Assembly (NCBI GenBank): GCA_024235095.1
Contig: JACKNC010000001.1
Location: 62,001 to 126,000 of the forward strand
From: Gammaproteobacteria bacterium
Lineage (GTDB): Bacteria; Pseudomonadota; Gammaproteobacteria; Competibacterales; Competibacteraceae
Length of the DNA stretch: 64,000 nucleotides
Direction of reading: 5' to 3'
In this document: positions 61,846 to 64,000 of the stretch, in pieces
Layout of the letters: each line of letters opens with the position of its first letter
How positions within the stretch are numbered: the stretch's first letter is position 1
Program-made: the position numbers and the translations under genes
Notes under the pieces: model-generated
Databases searched by the model: none
Seen by the model: the letters and a program-made list of their open reading frames with translations, nothing else
What the model was told of the DNA's origin: nothing

Positions 61846-62169
61846 TCATTTGTTCAGGTATTGCAGCTTGTCTGGTTTGCCATCCCAGTTCTGCGCGTCG
61901 GGTGGCGGATCCTTCTTTTCCGTGATCACCGGCCATTTTTTAGCCAGTTCAGCATTGAGTTCAAGGAATTGTTGCTGATCCGCCGGCAGATCATCCTCGG
62001 AGAAGATAGCTTGCGCCGGGCATTCCGGCTCGCACAGCGTACAGTCAATGCACTCATCGGGGTCGATAACCAGAAAATTCGGGCCTTCGTGGAAACAATC
62101 CACCGGGCAAACTTCGACGCAATCAGTGTACTTGCACTTGATACAGTTTTCGGTGACAACAAAGGTCAT
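61846..62169 (-). CDS. fdxA: ferredoxin FdxA, [3Fe-4S][4Fe-4S]
   Basis: 107 residues. ENCIKCKYTDCVEVCPVDCF is the first cluster region with the altered C-x-x-x-x-x-x-C spacing of seven-iron ferredoxins, and DECIDCTLCEPECPAQAIF the four-iron one. The C-terminal extension (PVITEKKDPPPDAQNWDGKP) is characteristic of the FdxA group. Low-potential electron carrier in the cytoplasm. Confidence 0.95.
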   Translation of the reverse strand: MTFVVTENCIKCKYTDCVEVCPVDCFHEGPNFLVIDPDECIDCTLCEPECPAQAIFSEDDLPADQQQFLELNAELAKKWPVITEKKDPPPDAQNWDGKPDKLQYLNK

Positions 62170-62480
62170 GAACGCAATCTCCCAGCCGGAAACAGAATGG
62201 GCACTATCTTAACCGCAATCAATCGGAAGAAAAACCAGATCACGCAGGGCGGCGATCACCATAAAGCGCGTCCCGAATAAAAACGGGATTCTGGCCAGCG
62301 TCCACAGAGCGAACAAGGCCAGAAGTCTAAATCCACGCAGATTTGTACACCTGTCCAGTTTTAACAGCGGTCGGCAAAAGAGATAAACGCCCATTCATAG
62401 CGCTATGGCGAGGATAGCGAAAGTCCTCGCGCCGAGGAAAAACGGTCGGAATCCCAAGTTAAATAGGGCGATGTTCGAAA
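62170..62480. other. gap without a supported gene
   Basis: About 310 bases between fdxA and the IS-derived region. A 61-codon minus-strand frame (62209-62394) has no ribosome site and looks like chance. No promoter or repeat stands out. Confidence 0.5.
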
Positions 62481-62481
62481 A

Positions 62482-63159
62482 TTGGTGGTGTCCCTCAGTT
62501 TACGTGATGAGCTAAGCCAGTGACGACGACAACATGTATCCTCATTGTGATTGTGGTGTTAATCACTGACCGGGGATCTTATGAAGTGGGAAACGCTCTA
62601 CTGCCCCAATCGTTCCTGTCACCACTACGGTCGGCCCTTTGGTCAAGGGTTGTTGGTCAAAAATGGTTCCAGTCACGGGAAAAAGCAGGCGTTGTGTCGT
62701 TCGTGCGGGAGGAGAGTGTCCTTGACGTACGGAACTGCGTATTTTGACCTCGAGGCCGACCCCGCCGTTTTCGAACTGGCGATGCGGGCGTTGGCGGAGG
62801 GAAATTCCATCCAGGGTACGGCACGAATCGTCCAGATCGACAAGGATACGGTTTGTGCGTGGTTGACTCGGGCCGCCCAGCAATGTCGTTTGGTGGTTTT
62901 GTCCCATTGGCGCGAGCTGACGGTGACCGAGTGTCAACTGGATGAATTGTGGAGCTTTGTCCATACCAAGGACCAGAATCTGCCGATGGCGCAGCAATGG
63001 TGCGAGACGGATGGCGATGCTTGGGTGTGGGTCGCCTTTGCGCCCGAATGGCGCCTGGTGGTAGGGTTTGTCGTGGGCCAGCGCACGCAGGCTCAGGCGA
63101 ACCTGCTCCTGGAGCGCGTGGTGTATGTGACCGACGATCACGTCCCCTTCTTTACTAGT
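62482..63159 (+). mobile_element. IS1-like element, interrupted
   Basis: Holds an IS1-type transposase gene (62581 onward). The non-coding stretch from about 62482 (GGTGGTGTCCCTCAGTTTAC) is a reasonable left end, but the right end is lost at the junction with the IS630-like element, so terminal repeats cannot be confirmed. Confidence 0.5.
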
Positions 63160-63180
63160 GGGCTGACACAGAAGTTTTGA
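62581..63180 (+). pseudogene. IS1-like transposase, truncated
   Basis: 199 residues. N-terminal zinc ribbon (YCPNRSCHHYGRPFGQG, ALCRSCGRRVSLTYGTAYFD), a helix-turn-helix (GNSIQGTARIVQIDKDTVCA), then TECQLDELWSFVHTKDQN with the first catalytic aspartate of the IS1-type DDE domain. Homologous sequence ends at DDHVPFFTS (about 63159), after which only G-L-T-Q-K-F is read before a stop; the rest of the catalytic domain is missing because the next element is inserted there. Confidence 0.75.
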
Positions 63181-64000
63181 CAGGTAGCGGTGGGTGCCCT
63201 ATGGTTGAGATCAACAGGAGGAATCACCATGGCCCACAAGTATCTGGTTGATCTAACTGAAGAGGAGCGGGAAGACCTGCTGAAGGTCATTCATAAAGGC
63301 AAGGCAGCGGCGCGCAAGGTTGCCCGTGCCCATGTGTTGCTGCAGGCTGCGGAAGGGGCGACGGATGAGGCCATTGCCCAAAGCCTTCACTTGGGGATTT
63401 CGACCGTTCATCGTACCCGTCAACGGTTTGTCGACGAAGGGTTGCTGGCGGCGTTAAGCGAGCGGCCACGAGTCGGTTTGCCCCCGGCCTTGACCGGCAA
63501 ACAGGCCGCCTTTCTGGTCGCCTTGGCCTGTAGTACCCCGCCCGCTGGCCGTTGTCAGTGGACTCTCCAATTGTTAGCGGACCGCTTCATGGAACTCCGG
63601 CCCATCGAAGCCATTTCCCGTGAGAGTGTGCGGCGCATCCTTAAAAAACGACCTCAAACCCTGGCAACGTCAAGAATGGTGTATTCCCAGTGTCAGTCCC
63701 GATTATGTTTGGCATATGGAGGATGTGTTGGGCCTGTACGCCGAAACCCGATGATCCTCAATACCCCCAAGTGTGCTTCGATGAAAGTCCGGTGCAATTG
63801 ACCAGCGAAACCCGCTGTCCTCAACCCGCCCGCCCGGGTCAACCGGCGCGCTATGACTGTGAATACAAACGCGAAGGCACCGCCAATTTATTTCTATTCG
63901 TACAACCCTTGCGCGGGTGGCGTCATGTTAATGTCACGAAACAGCGCACCAAACGCGATTTTGCCCAGCAAATGCAGCAACTCGTTGATGTGTACTTTCC
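63160..64000 (+). mobile_element. IS630-like element, left part (runs off the window)
   Basis: Begins at about 63160 (GTGGGCTGACACAGAAGTTT) directly after a TA dinucleotide in the IS1-like gene, the target preference of IS630/Tc1 elements. The right end lies beyond base 64000. Confidence 0.65.
63229..64000 (+). pseudogene. IS630-like transposase in three frames, partial
   Basis: From ATG 63229 (AGGAGGAA upstream): MAHKYLVDLTEEEREDLLKV, helix-turn-helix (DEAIAQSLHLGISTVHRTRQ) and second HTH/arm (ERPRVGLPPALTGKQAAFLV). At the A6 run (about 63642-63647) sense continues in the next frame (NDLKPWQRQEWCIPSVSPDY, VWHMEDVLGLYAE). At about 63743, an extra A in GAAACCC forces another shift, after which PDDPQYPQVCFDESPVQLTS carries the first DDE aspartate and reads to the window edge. 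The first site could be programmed frameshifting; the second looks like a mutation or a homopolymer sequencing error. Confidence 0.7.

Noticed and set aside
1..64000. CRISPR arrays, rRNA operons, prophage structural genes, replication origin
   Set aside because: No regularly spaced repeats, rRNA sequence, phage head/tail genes (other than T6SS homologues) or DnaA-box cluster were noticed.

Overview
The window looks like a chromosomal segment of a GC-rich gammaproteobacterium. The support is the clpS-clpA/infA neighbourhood, mtgA, dsbB, fdxA, rsmE, a complete-looking type VI secretion (T6SS) core, and an exosortase-A/PEP-CTERM system of the kind seen in floc- and biofilm-forming environmental Proteobacteria. 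A Competibacter-like relative is possible but is only a guess. Most genes are GC-rich; 32.9-37.6 kb and 50.5-51.1 kb are clearly AT-richer and hold accessory material.

Layout. (1) 0-3.1 kb: the edge of an exopolysaccharide/exosortase cluster (O-antigen-ligase-like membrane protein, two exosortase-A-associated hydrolases, an acyl carrier protein). (2) 3.2-24.0 kb: one T6SS locus in two divergent arms, clpV-tssG-tssF-tssE-tagJ-hcp-tssC-tssB-tssA leftwards and tagH-tssK-tssL(OmpA)-tssM-tagF-pppA rightwards; no vgrG, PAAR, tssJ or ppkA is visible here. (3) 24.1-27.9 kb: assimilatory sulfite/nitrite reductase with its DUF934 partner, a small membrane protein and a quinone oxidoreductase. (4) 28.0-40.5 kb: an ethylmalonyl-CoA pathway block (mcd, mch, ecm, meaB, ccr) whose Ccr carries a fused C-terminal CBS pair. 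The block is split by about 4.7 kb of foreign-looking DNA holding three paralogous PD-(D/E)XK-like proteins, a D12-class adenine methyltransferase, a broken companion gene, a decayed hicBA pair and a brnT-type toxin-antitoxin pair. A degenerate copy of the 3' end of mch lies inside that insert.

(5) 40.6-50.3 kb: housekeeping genes (dsbB, selenoprotein-W-like protein, mtgA, flavodoxin, infA, clpA, clpS) and two of the three genes of the N-acetylglutaminylglutamine amide (NAGGN) osmolyte system. (6) 50.3-51.9 kb: an AT-rich regulatory stretch with a duplicated 21-bp element and a sigma-54-like GG-N10-GC site, leading to a PEP-CTERM protein; this links to the exosortase genes at the left end. 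(7) 52.1-55.4 kb: a decayed PIN toxin with its partner, a stand-alone CZB-domain protein, then an RNA-rich gap. That gap has a strong promoter with a structured ~200-nt transcript and terminator, followed by a tRNA-mimicking element closed by long-range stems, just upstream of a slipin gene. Slipins of this kind are often found with RNA-repair genes, so this is the most interesting non-coding locus of the window.

(8) 55.5-62.2 kb: MFS transporter, zinc alcohol dehydrogenase, rsmE, Uma2-like protein, a TPR-like protein, CnoX-like thioredoxin, Cys-rich lipoprotein and fdxA. (9) 62.4-64 kb: an IS1-like transposase gene cut by an IS630-like element that runs off the right edge.
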